DNA of 64,000 nucleotides from Petaurus breviceps papuanus (taxonomy: Eukaryota > Chordata > Mammalia > Diprotodontia > Petauridae), in NCBI GenBank assembly GCA_028583685.1, contig JAMXIF010000032.1, positions 1,761,451-1,825,450 of the forward strand, given 5' to 3'. A program made the position numbers and the translations under genes. This document shows positions 43,716-54,059 of this stretch, piece after piece. Position 1 is the first letter of the stretch. Every line of letters begins with the position of its first letter. The notes beneath the pieces were generated by a model. It made no database searches, was not told the DNA's origin, and saw only the letters and a program-made list of their open reading frames with translations.

Positions 43716-44510
43716 GGCTCCCTGAACCATAGAGGTTGAGAACCCCACAAGTAAAGGTAAACTTAACAGTCTCACTGGCCGGTAATTCCTGTCCCACTGG
43801 CATCTTTTACAGATTCCAAGTCAAAAGGAGTGTGGGTTGGATAATCTTAACATGCATCAGCTATATAAGCAAACTATCCTGCATGTTTTCACTGCCCTTC
43901 TGTAATGTATAATTATCATCATCATCTCAGTCCTTATTTTAAAAGCACAAGGTCTCACTTCCAGAAGCACCTGGATTTATTTGGGTACACAGGCAAGGGA
44001 TGAGCCTATCATGGCCTTTTGTAAAGGAATGATTTTCCTCTGCTGGGTCTTAGATCTCAGCATATTAGTTTCTTATCCAGGCCATCCTTTCCTTAGTGAT
44101 AAATGGCAAAATACCCAGAATAAAGGATAACCACAGGAAGCTTCTTGCTCCCTGTCTGAATTCGCCATGGCTGCCTTGGAACATTCAGTCCTCATTCTCC
44201 ACTCATTCACGTGGACCTTTGGCCATTATACACTTCGGGGCAACTGTATGATGCGAATGCACACGACCAAGACAAGAGGCATGTGCTGTTGAGTGACCCG
44301 CATTTTAAGCCTCAATGTTCCTGACCTACAGGATTCATCTAAAACAGCTAAATCACAAAAGAGGAAGAATTCTACAAGGAATGACCAGCTTTTGAAAAGT
44401 GCATAGATGTCAGAGTATTTTGATGTCCAAAAGAGACTCAGTCTCAAAACCCACGGAAGGGAAGCTTTAAAAATAGATCTCTAAGTCATAAGTGCATCCC
44501 TAATCAGATT
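43716..44510. other. Single-copy DNA, candidate conserved non-coding DNA
   Basis: 43960-44490 contains no recognised element and is unusually CpG-containing for this window (for example 'aattcgccatgg', 'gatgcgaatgcacacgacc', 'gagtgacccgcatt'). No coding frame is convincing. Confidence 0.32.
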
Positions 44511-44680
44511 CTTTTTCTTTCTTTTTTCTTCTCTTTATTTCTTTCTTCCTTCCTTCCTTCTTTCTTTCCTTCCTTCCTTTCTATCTATCTTCTCCTCCCC
44601 TCTTTCTTTCTTTCTTTGTGTCTCTGTCTCTATCTTTCTCTGAATCACTCTCTCTCTGTCTTTGTCTCTTTGTGGGTCTC

Positions 44681-44750
<70 letters not shown>
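44511..44750. repeat. Long pyrimidine tract, (CT)n, then (CA)n
   Basis: 240 bp of nearly pure pyrimidine: CTTT/CTTC tetranucleotides (44515-44640), mixed CT, pure (CT)n at about 44687-44720, then (CA)n at 44721-44750. Such tracts can adopt triplex (H-DNA) and Z-DNA forms. Open frames across it are artefacts. Confidence 0.95.
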
Positions 44751-44753
<3 letters not shown>

Positions 44754-46089
44754 TGTTGGCTTGTTCGTAGCAGGTTAGGTAGGGGTTAATCAGAAATCTA
44801 ACTGTGGAAAGAAAAATGATTATTTTTCTTAGGGAAATTGATTGCTTGTCCAGAAGTACATGGCTCAGAATTCATAGTTAACACTTAGAGAGTTGAACTA
44901 TTTTCAAAGCTAAATCGTCAAGTTGGGATGAGGTACTTACTTGACTACCTCTCCTCTAGAAAAGGTCAGGTCACAGACCATCCGGAGACACCAGATATAC
45001 AAGGCATGATACCAACAATAATTTGTTACTGCAAAAGTGACATTTTTCCAATTTGGTCCAACATTGTTCCGAAGCAAAATGCAGTCCTCCAGGGTGCCAA
45101 CAGTGTTGATCTGCAGGATGACAAACCAACAATATCATCTAAATAAAAAAATCCAGCATGGGGTTAGTAAATTAATCCTGACAAGAATAAATTGAATAAT
45201 CTTGGGGAAATGGCAAGAGTGCTGATTGGGCCAGATGGCTTTGTGTGTTGCTGGCCTGGTCTTCAATGGCAGATAAAAAACCAGTTCTTGGTTTATTTAT
45301 TGAGTTAGTTAGTTGATTAACACCTGCCACTTTTGCTGACTGAATCTAAATCTGATCCAGGTTACTTCTGGAAAATCCATCTGATTTCCAGCAGAGGAGA
45401 GAAAGGAAATGCAGGCATCCCAGAGTGAGAGTGATGCAACAAAGACCTGAGAAGAGGTTGTCACCTTGTCTCTAGAATAGCAGCTTTCATCTCAGAGAGG
45501 TCTGCGTTATTTTCATCACTCCCATAATGTGTTAATCTGCCATTACTCACTCTCTTCAGCAGACATATCTGAAGGGAGCTTTCCTTAGGAAAAGCTAGTG
45601 TGCATTATTTGAGCCTTTACTTTTCTGCGGCTACCTTTTTACTTCCCTCTGATATTTTCAAGTATGGTCTGACTCAAGGAGGGGAAGCAGATTAAGAAAA
45701 TTACCTCCCTAGATCCTTGGGGACAAAATTAACCCACTGAAGGAAGCAAGTGGGATATGTGACCTAAATGATCTATATTGGAGATCTCCACCTCACCTGA
45801 TAAATGGTCCCCTTTGCTTGCATTTAATGGAACTGAGTGTTTAGTTTTCAATTATGCTGTTTCCTTTTGAGGGAAGGTCATTTGAAAATGGAAGTTCTGT
45901 CCTTTGTTTTGCCTTTTTGAAATTGCCTACTAGAAAAACTATATATTATGACTATGTACTAACCTTTGCTACTGGGATAATTTTAAGGAGGAATCCTGCA
46001 CAGTATTTTTATTTTTCTAAAACATTAATGAGATTTTACTCCCCTCCAACCCTTTATGGTCCACACTTGTGATCTCACCATTGCTGGAA
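44751..46089. other. Element-free single-copy DNA
   Basis: 1.3 kb with no recognised mobile element. A 72-codon frame (44928-45146) has no known domain. The stretch could be constrained non-coding DNA, but the sequence alone does not decide. Confidence 0.32.
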
Positions 46090-46262
46090 TTGTTGAAGCC
46101 CCTTCCCAGGATCTTCAAGAGTTTCCTAGGGGGCACTGAGAGAACAAGAGCTTTGCCCAAAATCCCCCAATCAGTTTGTGCTTGAAGGACTTGAACCCAG
46201 ATCTTCCTGACTCCAAGGCTTTCCTTCTGTCCACTATACCATACAGTTTCTCATTTTGCAGT
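46090..46262 (-). repeat. CORE-SINE, antisense
   Basis: 'tttgcccaaaatcccccaat', 'aacccagatcttcctgactc' and the head complement 'ccactataccatacagtttc'. Confidence 0.72.
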
Positions 46263-47584
46263 CAACCCTTACAAAACAACATGGTAGCTTTGGGTGCATG
46301 TGTACTAGACAGTCAGTAACTTGGATCAACATCTTAAAAGACTACTCTGGAGAACCAGTGGAACCTGATAAATGAACAGGAATAAATGTATTTACCTTCT
46401 TGGTTTAAATATTAAGCATGAAATGAAAACTTTAAATAGTAGGCATAGGTTTGTGGATTTATGGGGTGGGGATGTGTAGTTAGATGGATCCTTACAGAAA
46501 AGTGTCTGAGGTTAAATTGGGAAAGACATTGCCTCTCTTTAGTGATAGTATCTCCATATGTGAAAGTCAACTTCAGGGTGGCACTTTATTTTATGAGCTG
46601 ATTCCAGCATTATCTCTGTGGTCTCTGAGCCATAGCTTTTGACTTTACCCCACATGCTTCTAATAAGGCTTACATAAGCCCTTGGTAAGTCAACTATGCA
46701 AATGTGAAGTTATATGCCACCCCAATGCACCATAAAGGGTAATGGTTCAAGAAACAACTCTTGGCTATTTAATGCCTTTTTTAAAAGTTACAGTTCAAAA
46801 ACACTACTGCCAGTCCTCTGACTATAAATGACCAGTAATATTTCTTTCTCTCTTCCCACCCCCTCTTCTCCCCAATTCCTTCCTACCTGCTTCCAGGATA
46901 TTAAAACAGATTGCAATTCTTGCGTGGAATTAGAAGACAGAAAAGTAAGTCAATACCTTTCAATCATTTTTGTATGTTCTGTATGATATAAATACATGTG
47001 TTTAAGGAAGGAATTGCCAGAAAAAATGGTTTTGGGGGGAGTGAGTCACATTTTGATTAGATAAATTCAAGTCAGTGTTATTCAAAAGGTTAAAGATATT
47101 TTTCCTCAAATATAGATATATGAAATATCTTGAGTGAAAACCACTTACAGGAATTAGGTATAAAAAACATTAAACATGCTTATTTTTGTTGTAAGTTTTT
47201 AATCTAGCCAGTTTTTTTAAAGGTGACTCCTTAATATTCTAACTTAATGTGCTTTTATCCATACGATGATACTGACAATTTGCTGACTGTGTACCACTCA
47301 GCATTCTATTCTCATGCCTGATTCCTGCCCTTTGCCATTCATTGTCCCAGAAATTACAAGACAATTCACACAGTCACCAACCACACCATGGCCACCCAAC
47401 ACCTACAATAGCTGGATAATCATCCCTAGATTTCTATTTCCTAGCTTTCTGTTTTTCTTTTCCATCTTTTATCTTTGGAGGCCATAGTATAAACACCATG
47501 GGGGGAAATCAATTGTTAGACTACTATGTATTACTTTAATGCTTTTATGGCTTTTCTTATTTACTGTGTAAGTCCCTTTAACAT
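46263..47584. other. Mostly unassigned single-copy DNA
   Basis: 1.3 kb without a recognised family. A G run lies near 47034. No gene was recognised. Confidence 0.33.
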
Positions 47585-47594
47585 CCCAGGTTTT

Positions 47595-47780
47595 CTTAGC
47601 TTTTTTTTTCCTTTTTTCTTTTTTTTTTTGGAGGGGAAAGGTAGGGCAATTGGGGGTTAAATTACTTGCCCAAAGTCACACATCTAGTTTTTTTGTATTA
47701 AATTGTCTGAGGCCGGATTTGAACTCAGGCCCTCCTGACTCCAGGGCCGGTGCTCTATTCACTGCACCACCTAGCCACCC
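47595..47780 (-). repeat. Family A SINE (WSINE1-like), antisense
   Basis: T-rich tail, 'ggcaattgggggttaaatta', 'cttgcccaaagtcacaca', 'gaggccggatttgaactcag' and the head complement 'gcaccacctagccacccc'. The duplication 'cccaggtttt' lies at 47585-47594 and 47781-47790. Confidence 0.92.
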
Positions 47781-48072
47781 CCCAGGTTTTATTTTCTATG
47801 GCAATGATACACATAACAAAATGGTGAAGAACCCCTACTATAGTGTCCAGTCTTCAAGGAGTCACTAGTTTGGATGATTACCATTTCAACACGAGACTAT
47901 AACTACTTCTATTGTTACAACCCAAAAAGGTTTTACCTCTAGTACTCTACTCAAACCTGTCCCCATGTCACCACTCATCCTTCCATTTCCAGAGCTACCA
48001 TCATTTTTCATCTGTACTACTATAGTAGGCTTCTAGTTGGGCACCTACCTTTAATATCTCACTTCTCCTTTC

Positions 48073-48236
48073 TTTCTTTTTTTTTTTTAAAGCAATCATT
48101 TTTAAGTAACTTGCTCAAGGTTACACGGCCAGTTATTTCTGGGTGTGGTGCTGAGTGTCTGAACCCGAGATTCGATCTCCAGGTCATCCTGACACTGGAG
48201 CTGGTACTCTTACTTGCTGAGCCACCTGGCCACCCC
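48073..48236 (-). repeat. Family B SINE, antisense, unit 1 of a dimer
   Basis: Poly(T) tail (about 48076-48088), 'aagtaacttgctcaaggtta', 'tgctgagtgtctgaaccc', B-box complement 'gattcgatctcc', head complement 'gagccacctggccacccc'. It is the 3' unit of the dimer in sense orientation and carries its only real A tail. Confidence 0.9.
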
Positions 48237-48383
48237 TAAGCAATTGGGGCTAAGTAGCTTGCTCAAGGTTACATGGCCAGGTGTTTCTGGGTGGGTGCTG
48301 AGTGTCTGAGCCTGGGATTCGATCTCCAGGTCATCCTGACACTGTAGCCGGTGCTCTTACTCGTTGTGCTACCTGGCCACCCC
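48237..48383 (-). repeat. Family B SINE, antisense, unit 2 of a dimer
   Basis: Joined directly to unit 1 at '...cacccc|taagcaattgg', with almost no A tail and no duplication between them. It shares with unit 1 the uncommon block 'gattcgatctccaggtcatc'. Unit 2 plus unit 1 therefore inserted as one head-to-tail dimer into the T tract of the family A SINE at 48394, with 'ctcctttcttt' at both edges. Confidence 0.88.
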
Positions 48384-48393
48384 TCCTTTCTTT

Positions 48394-48543
48394 TTTATGG
48401 ATGGGGAAGGCAGGGCAATTGGGGTTAAGTGACTTGCCCAAGGTCACACAACTTGTAAGTTTTAAGTGTCTGAGGCTGGATTTGAACTCAAGTCCTCCTG
48501 ACTTCAGGGCTGGTCCTCTACTCACTGTGCCATCTAGCTGCAC
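48394..48543 (-). repeat. Family A SINE (WSINE1-like), antisense, split from its tail by the dimer
   Basis: 'gcaattggggttaagtgact', 'ggctggatttgaactcaagt' and head complement 'tgccatctagctgcac'. With the dimer it is bracketed by 'ctcacttctcctttc' at 48058-48072 and 48544-48558, a perfect 15-bp duplication of L2 sequence. Confidence 0.92.
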
Positions 48544-49238
48544 CTCACTTCTCCTTTCAAAGAAGTGGCAAAATAATTTTCCTAATGCATAATTTCAACT
48601 TTCCCCAATGAAAATCCTTCAACAACTCTCAGTTATAGAATAAAATGCAAGCTCATTAGCCCAGAATTTCAAGTCTTCTCCTATCTGTTACCACTCTACC
48701 TTTCCAGGCAGATTTCATTGCTATATTCCAGACAAAACTGAACCAAGCAAGCCATTTTCTGAGCCACGTGTGCCGTCTCCTCCCCCTGTCATAGACTACT
48801 CTCTTCCCCATCGTCATTTGATCACAATCTGTACTCATCTCTGCCTTTGAGAGTCCTTCTTTTCTTTCAGTGATGAGCCCCAGTAGCACCTGTGTGGAAA
48901 GCCTTCCTGGAGTCCCCTCTCTATCCTACCTGAAATTGATCTCTCAATCCTCCAATTCCCCTAAGAATATTTTGTTTCTCATCCTTGTTCCCTCTATGTC
49001 CTACCTTGAATTATGCTCATTTGTGTAGACAACCTATTCCATCTATTAGAATATAAATAGTGTGAGGGCAGGGCTAATCATTTTTCATTTTATCACAGGA
49101 ACCTGTCACTGTGTTTTGCAGGTTGGTGCCCTTGACAGGTGTTTGGCAATCTCCTCTGACTTGTTTGTAGTAGTCCTACCTCAGCCTGCCATACTCCATG
49201 GCCCCTTTGACACCAAACATAGCACTCAGGGCCTGGGG

Positions 49239-49417
49239 TAGGAGTGGGGAACCTGTGACCTTGAGGCCACATGTAGCCCTCTAGATCTTCAAATGTGGCC
49301 CTTTGAATACATATTTCACAGAAGAAATATTTCTGTGGTTTGGATTCAATCAAAGGACCACACTTGAGGACTTAGAGGGCCACATGTGGCCTGGAGGCCA
49401 TAGGTTCCCCATCCCTG
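49239..49417. mobile_element. hAT-type foldback MITE
   Basis: The ends are 'aggagtggggaacctgtg' and its inverted counterpart '...taggttccccatccctg'. The interior is quasi-palindromic ('gaggccacatgtagccctct' against 'gagggccacatgtggcctgg'). It matches the element at 56186. Non-autonomous, with no transposase; the 8-bp duplication is not convincing here. Confidence 0.78.
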
Positions 49418-49898
49418 GCTAGGACATTTCTTCCCAATTAGTACTTCATGCAAATTCAGGTTGGTTTTTGGGTTTATGGAGACTAAAAATAATAATAATT
49501 AAGACTCAAATCGACACTCTCCTACCTAGAAGATTTTATTTTAGAAAAGTGATGTCACTAAAAAGAATGAATGTGTATTTATTATATGCTTATATTATAT
49601 TATACATATGCTACATGTATTATATTTATTATATGAAAAATAAAAATGAAAAAGCAGTTAACCTCATTGATTACTGTATCCTAGTTGATCGGTAATGAAT
49701 ATAAACATCCAAGCCTATTGCCTATTTCTTAAGTGGGTAGGTAGGAAGATGAATAAGTAATGAGTTTTCAAATTGGGCTTCGGGGAGATGCATTTACGGC
49801 TGAATTGCATATAGGAATTTAATATAAGAAAAAAAGGGGAGTTTCTCCCTAACAAGTCACAACATATTACTTCAATTTGTGAGTGAGTGAGTGAGTGA

Positions 49899-49939
<41 letters not shown>

Positions 49940-50029
49940 TGGGGTTTCATTGGCTAGGAACCTGCTAATGTAGAAACTCCTTCCCTGGTAAATTTCAGTA
50001 ACTCATCTCTAACTTGAAGTCATAACTTG
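49418..50029. other. AT-rich DNA with a (GAGT)n/(GT)n repeat
   Basis: 49560-49650 is TA-rich. A (GAGT)n run passes directly into (GT)n at 49881-49938. Nothing else recognised. Confidence 0.5.
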
Positions 50030-50160
50030 CTGGGGCACCAAGAGATTATGTGACTTACGTGGGGTCCCACAGTTTATATGTAGCAGCAGAAGCATTTGAA
50101 CCTAGGTCTTTTTATTTGGAAGCCAGGCCTAGGTCTCTTTCTGCTATACCATGCTAACTC
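50030..50160 (-). repeat. CORE-SINE, antisense
   Basis: 'gagattatgtgacttacgtg', 'gaacctaggtctttttattt' and head complement 'tctgctataccatgctaact'. Confidence 0.68.
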
Positions 50161-50214
50161 CTGGGGGAACAACAGCAACCTAACATATTTAACAATAGAT
50201 TCGATACTATCCTG

Positions 50215-50460
50215 TATCTCATAGAGGTGATGTAGCAGAGTTGAAGGAGAGCTTCAAAAACCTGGGTTCAAATCCTGCTCCTGATACATAGTAACTTTGT
50301 GACCCTGAGTAAGTCACTTGCACTCACAATGACACCTACAACTTTTTAAGACTATTTGAGTTTCAGAGGAAACGCTAATCTGCTTTGGGAGAAGGAATCT
50401 TAACATTGAGGGCTCCCTATATCAGTGAAGTCACAGGTCCATTCCAAAAAAGTTAAGATT
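50215..50460 (+). repeat. CORE-SINE, MAR1-like, near full length
   Basis: 'acctgggttcaaatcctgct', 'tgtgaccctgagtaagtcac', then the 3' half 'aaacgctaatctgctttgg', 'gagggctccctatatcagtg' and 'agtcacaggtcc'. This copy defines the 3' half best in the window. Confidence 0.8.
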
Positions 50461-50767
50461 ATGTCATACTTCTTGCTGTTAGATTTTTTCTTTAACCTCA
50501 CTCTCTGACCTTAGAGTTGATGGGAAGATGACACATTTATTAGAAAGCTTTCCTTCTTCTCGATATTAATTTCTCTTCTCAGCAACAGTGTGCTTTAGAT
50601 TTGAACAGAGGCTAGTCTGCTTATCATAACATGCTTTCAAAGTGGTCCACCTTGAGGAAAACCACCATTTAAAAAGGGGGGGGGGATACAAAATGACTGT
50701 GATATTTTTTACAACATGGAATGTTCCCATTAATGATAGATCTGTATGACCAAGGTCCTCAAAATCA
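50461..50767. other. Unassigned single-copy DNA
   Basis: Nothing recognised, apart from a G tract near 50678. Confidence 0.3.
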
Positions 50768-51392
50768 AGTCAGCAAGCATCTCTTAAGCTCCTGCTAGTG
50801 CAAGACACTGTGCTAATCTCCAGGGATGCAAAGAAAGGTAAATTTTCAAAGAGCTCATGTTCTAATTGGGGAGACAACATTCAAAAAGCTGTGTGCCAAC
50901 AAGATGTATACAGAATCAATTGGAGATCATTTCATGGCAGAAGGCACAAGCATTACTGGGGATCAGGAAAGCCTTCCTGCAGAGGGAGGGATTTTAACTG
51001 AGGTGTGAAGGAAGTCAGGAGGCAGAGGGAAGGCTTATCTAAGATAAGGGTGACTAGTGAAAATGTCTGAAGTTGAGATTATCTTGTGCAAGGAGTCCAG
51101 TTGTTGGGTAATAGGGTACATGGAGTGGAGGAAGGGGTAAGAAGCCTGGAAAGATGAGAAGGGGTCAGATTATGAGGCCATTAAATTCATCCCTTTATTT
51201 TATAGGGGCAAAAGAAGTCCCAAAGAAATGAGGTACTTGTGTAAGGTCACATAGCAAGTTAATGGCAGAGATGAGGCTTGAATCCTGGTCTCCTGACTCC
51301 TGGCCCCAATGTATTTTCTGTGACAATTCAATTCAACAGGCATTTGTTAACCGCTTACCATGAGCCACACGCCATTCCCAGCCCTGGATACT
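50768..51392 (-). mobile_element. L2 LINE 3' part, antisense
   Basis: 'caagacactgtgctaatctc', 'ttctaattggggagacaaca', 'gaaagccttcctgcagaggg' and 'ggggtcagattatgaggcc' track the antisense 3' UTR and ORF2 end. A CORE-SINE (51187-51322) follows, and a second short L2 end ('caacaggcatttgttaaccg') lies at 51325-51392. Confidence 0.82.
51187..51322 (-). repeat. CORE-SINE, antisense
   Basis: 'tcatccctttattttatagg', 'gtgtaaggtcacatagcaag', 'gaatcctggtctcctgactc' and a head complement at the right end. Confidence 0.75.
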
Positions 51393-53244
51393 GGGCTGTC
51401 CATCATTATTGTCTTGTACCCAGACAGATGTGAGGAGGATACCCTGAGCGATCATAATCCAGTTCTTCTAATGCACTCTGGTGCTTCTGTCACTGTGACA
51501 TATAATTATGAAATTTCAGCATTGATGTGATGACAACTACGTGCGCACATGTTTGGATGTGTGTACCTTTCTCTCCATTTAATCCGAACGCTTCTAGCAA
51601 AATCAGTAATTTGATAAAGTGGAATTGAAGTGACAGCAGATGACAGAGGTGCCAAAATAATAACACGACCTCCCTCTGAAGTGGCAGCCTTGTCGGCCTT
51701 TGTGGATCTTACGGATGCCTCACACTCCAAGGGAGAGGTGGCAATGTTTTCCAGCAAAACTTTTCATTCTTTTGACTCAGGAAGGGGTTTTAAAAGACCT
51801 AGAAAGAAAATGCTTAATTTTTTATTTTTCTTGTTCTTCTCACCTTGCCCCATTCTCTTCCTTTACCCCCTTTCCCCTTACCCGCTCCCCAGCTTTCTAC
51901 TGTCTGTTCTGATTAGGATATCAGATTTACATGATGGCTGAGTGCTTGATAGATTTGGGGGGTTTTGTATGTTTGTGTTGCTTTTAGAAAATGCAAAGCT
52001 CTACCTGCCTAAACTCTCCTGTCTCCATCCACCTTTTCCTGCCCTGTCACCTCACTCATTTCTACTTCATAAGAACATTTAAGTTGAAAGGAACCTTCTT
52101 TTCCTGATGCTTGGATCAGTTATAATGATGGATGAGAATCCATGAATTTGAAGAGGTGGAGAGTTCTCATTTTAATGAAGAGGGGCTGAATCTTTAGCCT
52201 TGCTCTGCTCCCAGGGTGTGTTCCATCTATGTCTGATGACTGAAACAAAGATTTGTTTTTTTTTTTTCCTTTTCCCTCTTCTCTATCTCTCTTGGCTCTC
52301 AAAATCTATTTTTCATCATACAGACACTGATCTAATTGTCATTTGGCAGACTGTGCTCTATTGTTTGGGGAAAATTCATGGCATGTGTTGGGGAGTGGGT
52401 TTGGTTTGAATTTTGTTTTCCCTGTCTAACTGGCTAATTAATCTGAGAGTGGGGGCCCCCACAGTTGCATGTTTTCTTGGCTAGTTCTTGAAATAGGCAG
52501 CCATTCATCATCTGTCATAAGGAGTATACTGTGTGCTTACAGAGCTTTTCACCCTAAATGGAAAGACAAAACACAGATTGTTTCCTTGCACAGGTGAAGG
52601 AGCACCACAAAACTAATGCAAATTTAGCAAAGGTGACAGGAAGCAACTCATCATTTTGAAGTGTCTGGATTGCTTCTAAAAGCGGGGCCCATTTGACATT
52701 TACAGTGCTCAGGTTTCCAGTGGGGAACCGAGGCATTCAAATTCATTTTTATTTGTAGTGTAAAATCCATCTGAATTTTAATACTATTATGAAGACTGAG
52801 ATCCAGGTGATGAGAGCAAGGGTTGATGGATCATTCAGTGAGAAAAATCTGTCAGAATGGGCTGAAAACCCATTTGTCAAAGACCATAAACACAGACAAG
52901 GAAACAGTTTCTTCTCACTCACCCCTGGGCTAGTTGTAGCTAAACAGATTCTGATCATTTGGTAAAAATGCATGTGAATAGCTTGAGTTACTGTCATAGT
53001 AGTGCTAACTTTCTGGTCTGACACAGTTACTAATTAGGGAGGTATTGCTGGATCTCATATTAAACAAACTAGTTAAGTTTTGGGGACCTAGGGCCCCAAC
53101 ACGTAATACATGGCAGTTTTGAAATTTGAAAGCCAACTTCTAAATCATATGACCAATAAGATGGTACATTAGACATTTTTTTCAATCCTCATGACTTCTT
53201 AAATGACTCTAAAATAGGATAAAGCAATTCCTGTTATCTCCATG
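51393..53244. other. Element-free single-copy stretch, best candidate for conserved non-coding DNA
   Basis: 1.85 kb with no recognised insertion. 51430-51800 includes CpGs and motifs such as 'acgtgcgcacatg'. 52430-53040 includes an octamer-type POU site 'aatgcaaat' (near 52616), TAAT cores ('ctggctaattaatctg') and bZIP/bHLH-like short sites. Open frames up to 103 codons (51630-51941) have no recognised domain. Confidence 0.38.
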
Positions 53245-53252
53245 GTCTAGGA

Positions 53253-53485
53253 TAGGGGTCTACTATTTGGAGTACTACTGATTTGTACTACAAACTACTA
53301 TTTGTCCCATAAGCCAATTTGGTCAATTGTTTTTGAGCTAAGAATACTTCTTGCATTTTTTAAAATTAAATGGCATTATACATAAATGATAAGAAAACAA
53401 AACAAAACAAAAACTATCCATAGCTTACAAGCTATTCAAAACAGGTGGCCAGATCTGGCCTGAGACCGTAGTTTGCTGAACCCTG
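53253..53485. mobile_element. hAT-Charlie-like non-autonomous DNA transposon
   Basis: The right terminus 'gtagtttgctgaaccctgg' and the preceding 'ggccagatctggcctgagacc' match the classic hAT-Charlie end (complement CAGGGTTCAGCAAACTACGG). The left terminus is 'taggggtctactatttgg'. Flanks 'gtctagga' (53245-53252) and 'gcctaggg' (53486-53493) fit a decayed 8-bp duplication. Confidence 0.7.
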
Positions 53486-53493
53486 GCCTAGGG

Positions 53494-54059
53494 CTTAAAG
53501 AAACTTAACAAGGTAATAACCTGATGAACTAGTAACAGAAAAGGTTAATCCCTAAACCCCAAGTTATTCACTCAATACTCCCTCCTCCATCATCAAACAT
53601 GCTTTGGCAAGGATGCGTAATCTGACCCACTGCTATGCAACAGAGCTCAGTTCTGCCCCTTCTTTTCTTCTGCATGCACCAGAAAACCAAAAAGCAGATG
53701 CTTACAAAGGTTAGGATAGCAGCTGTGTCAGCACTACGTGCTACAAGAGAGCACAGCCAGAGAACTGAGAAAAAGAGGAAGGTAGAGCAAGATTCTCATG
53801 TGTGTCACTCTCTTGTAGTCTACTAAACCTGAGAGAAAGAACCCAGGATGCAGTTGAGGCCAATTCTGTCCCCCTCCCTAGAAGTCACTTGGGGCAGAGA
53901 CTGAGTTCAGTTAAATATACATTGCTTAGTGTGGGAGGATGCCAAGATGACTTTGAGGATCAGTCCCAACAAAATCTGGGATCAAAAGAGAGAGAGTCAA
54001 AAAGTGAGTAATAGGGGAACATAAGGGGAAATGAGAGAGAATAACTAATGATCTCAGTA
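53494..54059. other. Unassigned DNA
   Basis: Purine-leaning. Short frames 53635-53826 and 53802-54011 have no recognised domain. It could be the 5' part of the rearranged L1 that follows, but no diagnostic motif was seen. Confidence 0.3.

Larger units (their letters stand above)
47890..49110 (+). mobile_element. L2 LINE, ORF2 end plus 3' UTR, interrupted by SINEs
   Basis: Sense L2. The RT-end block is before the SINEs (47890-48072). After them come 'gcatttcattgctatattcc'-type and 'agagtccttcttttctttca' blocks, 'gcctacctggaaagcc'-type sequence ('ggaaagccttcctggagtcc') and the 3' UTR 'tattagaatataaatagtgt'. The SINE cluster is flanked by a 15-bp duplication. Confidence 0.78.

Noticed and set aside
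44535-44750. 71-codon Arg/Glu-rich minus-strand frame
   Set aside because: A pure translation of the (CT)n/(CA)n simple repeat.
48073-48543. CRISPR-like array of regularly spaced repeats
   Set aside because: The repeated units are tRNA-SINEs with tails and target duplications in a mammalian genome.
51630-51941. 103-codon open frame, plus strand
   Set aside because: The second half is a pyrimidine-driven Phe/Leu/Pro/Ser run with no family match. No splice or start context supports an exon.
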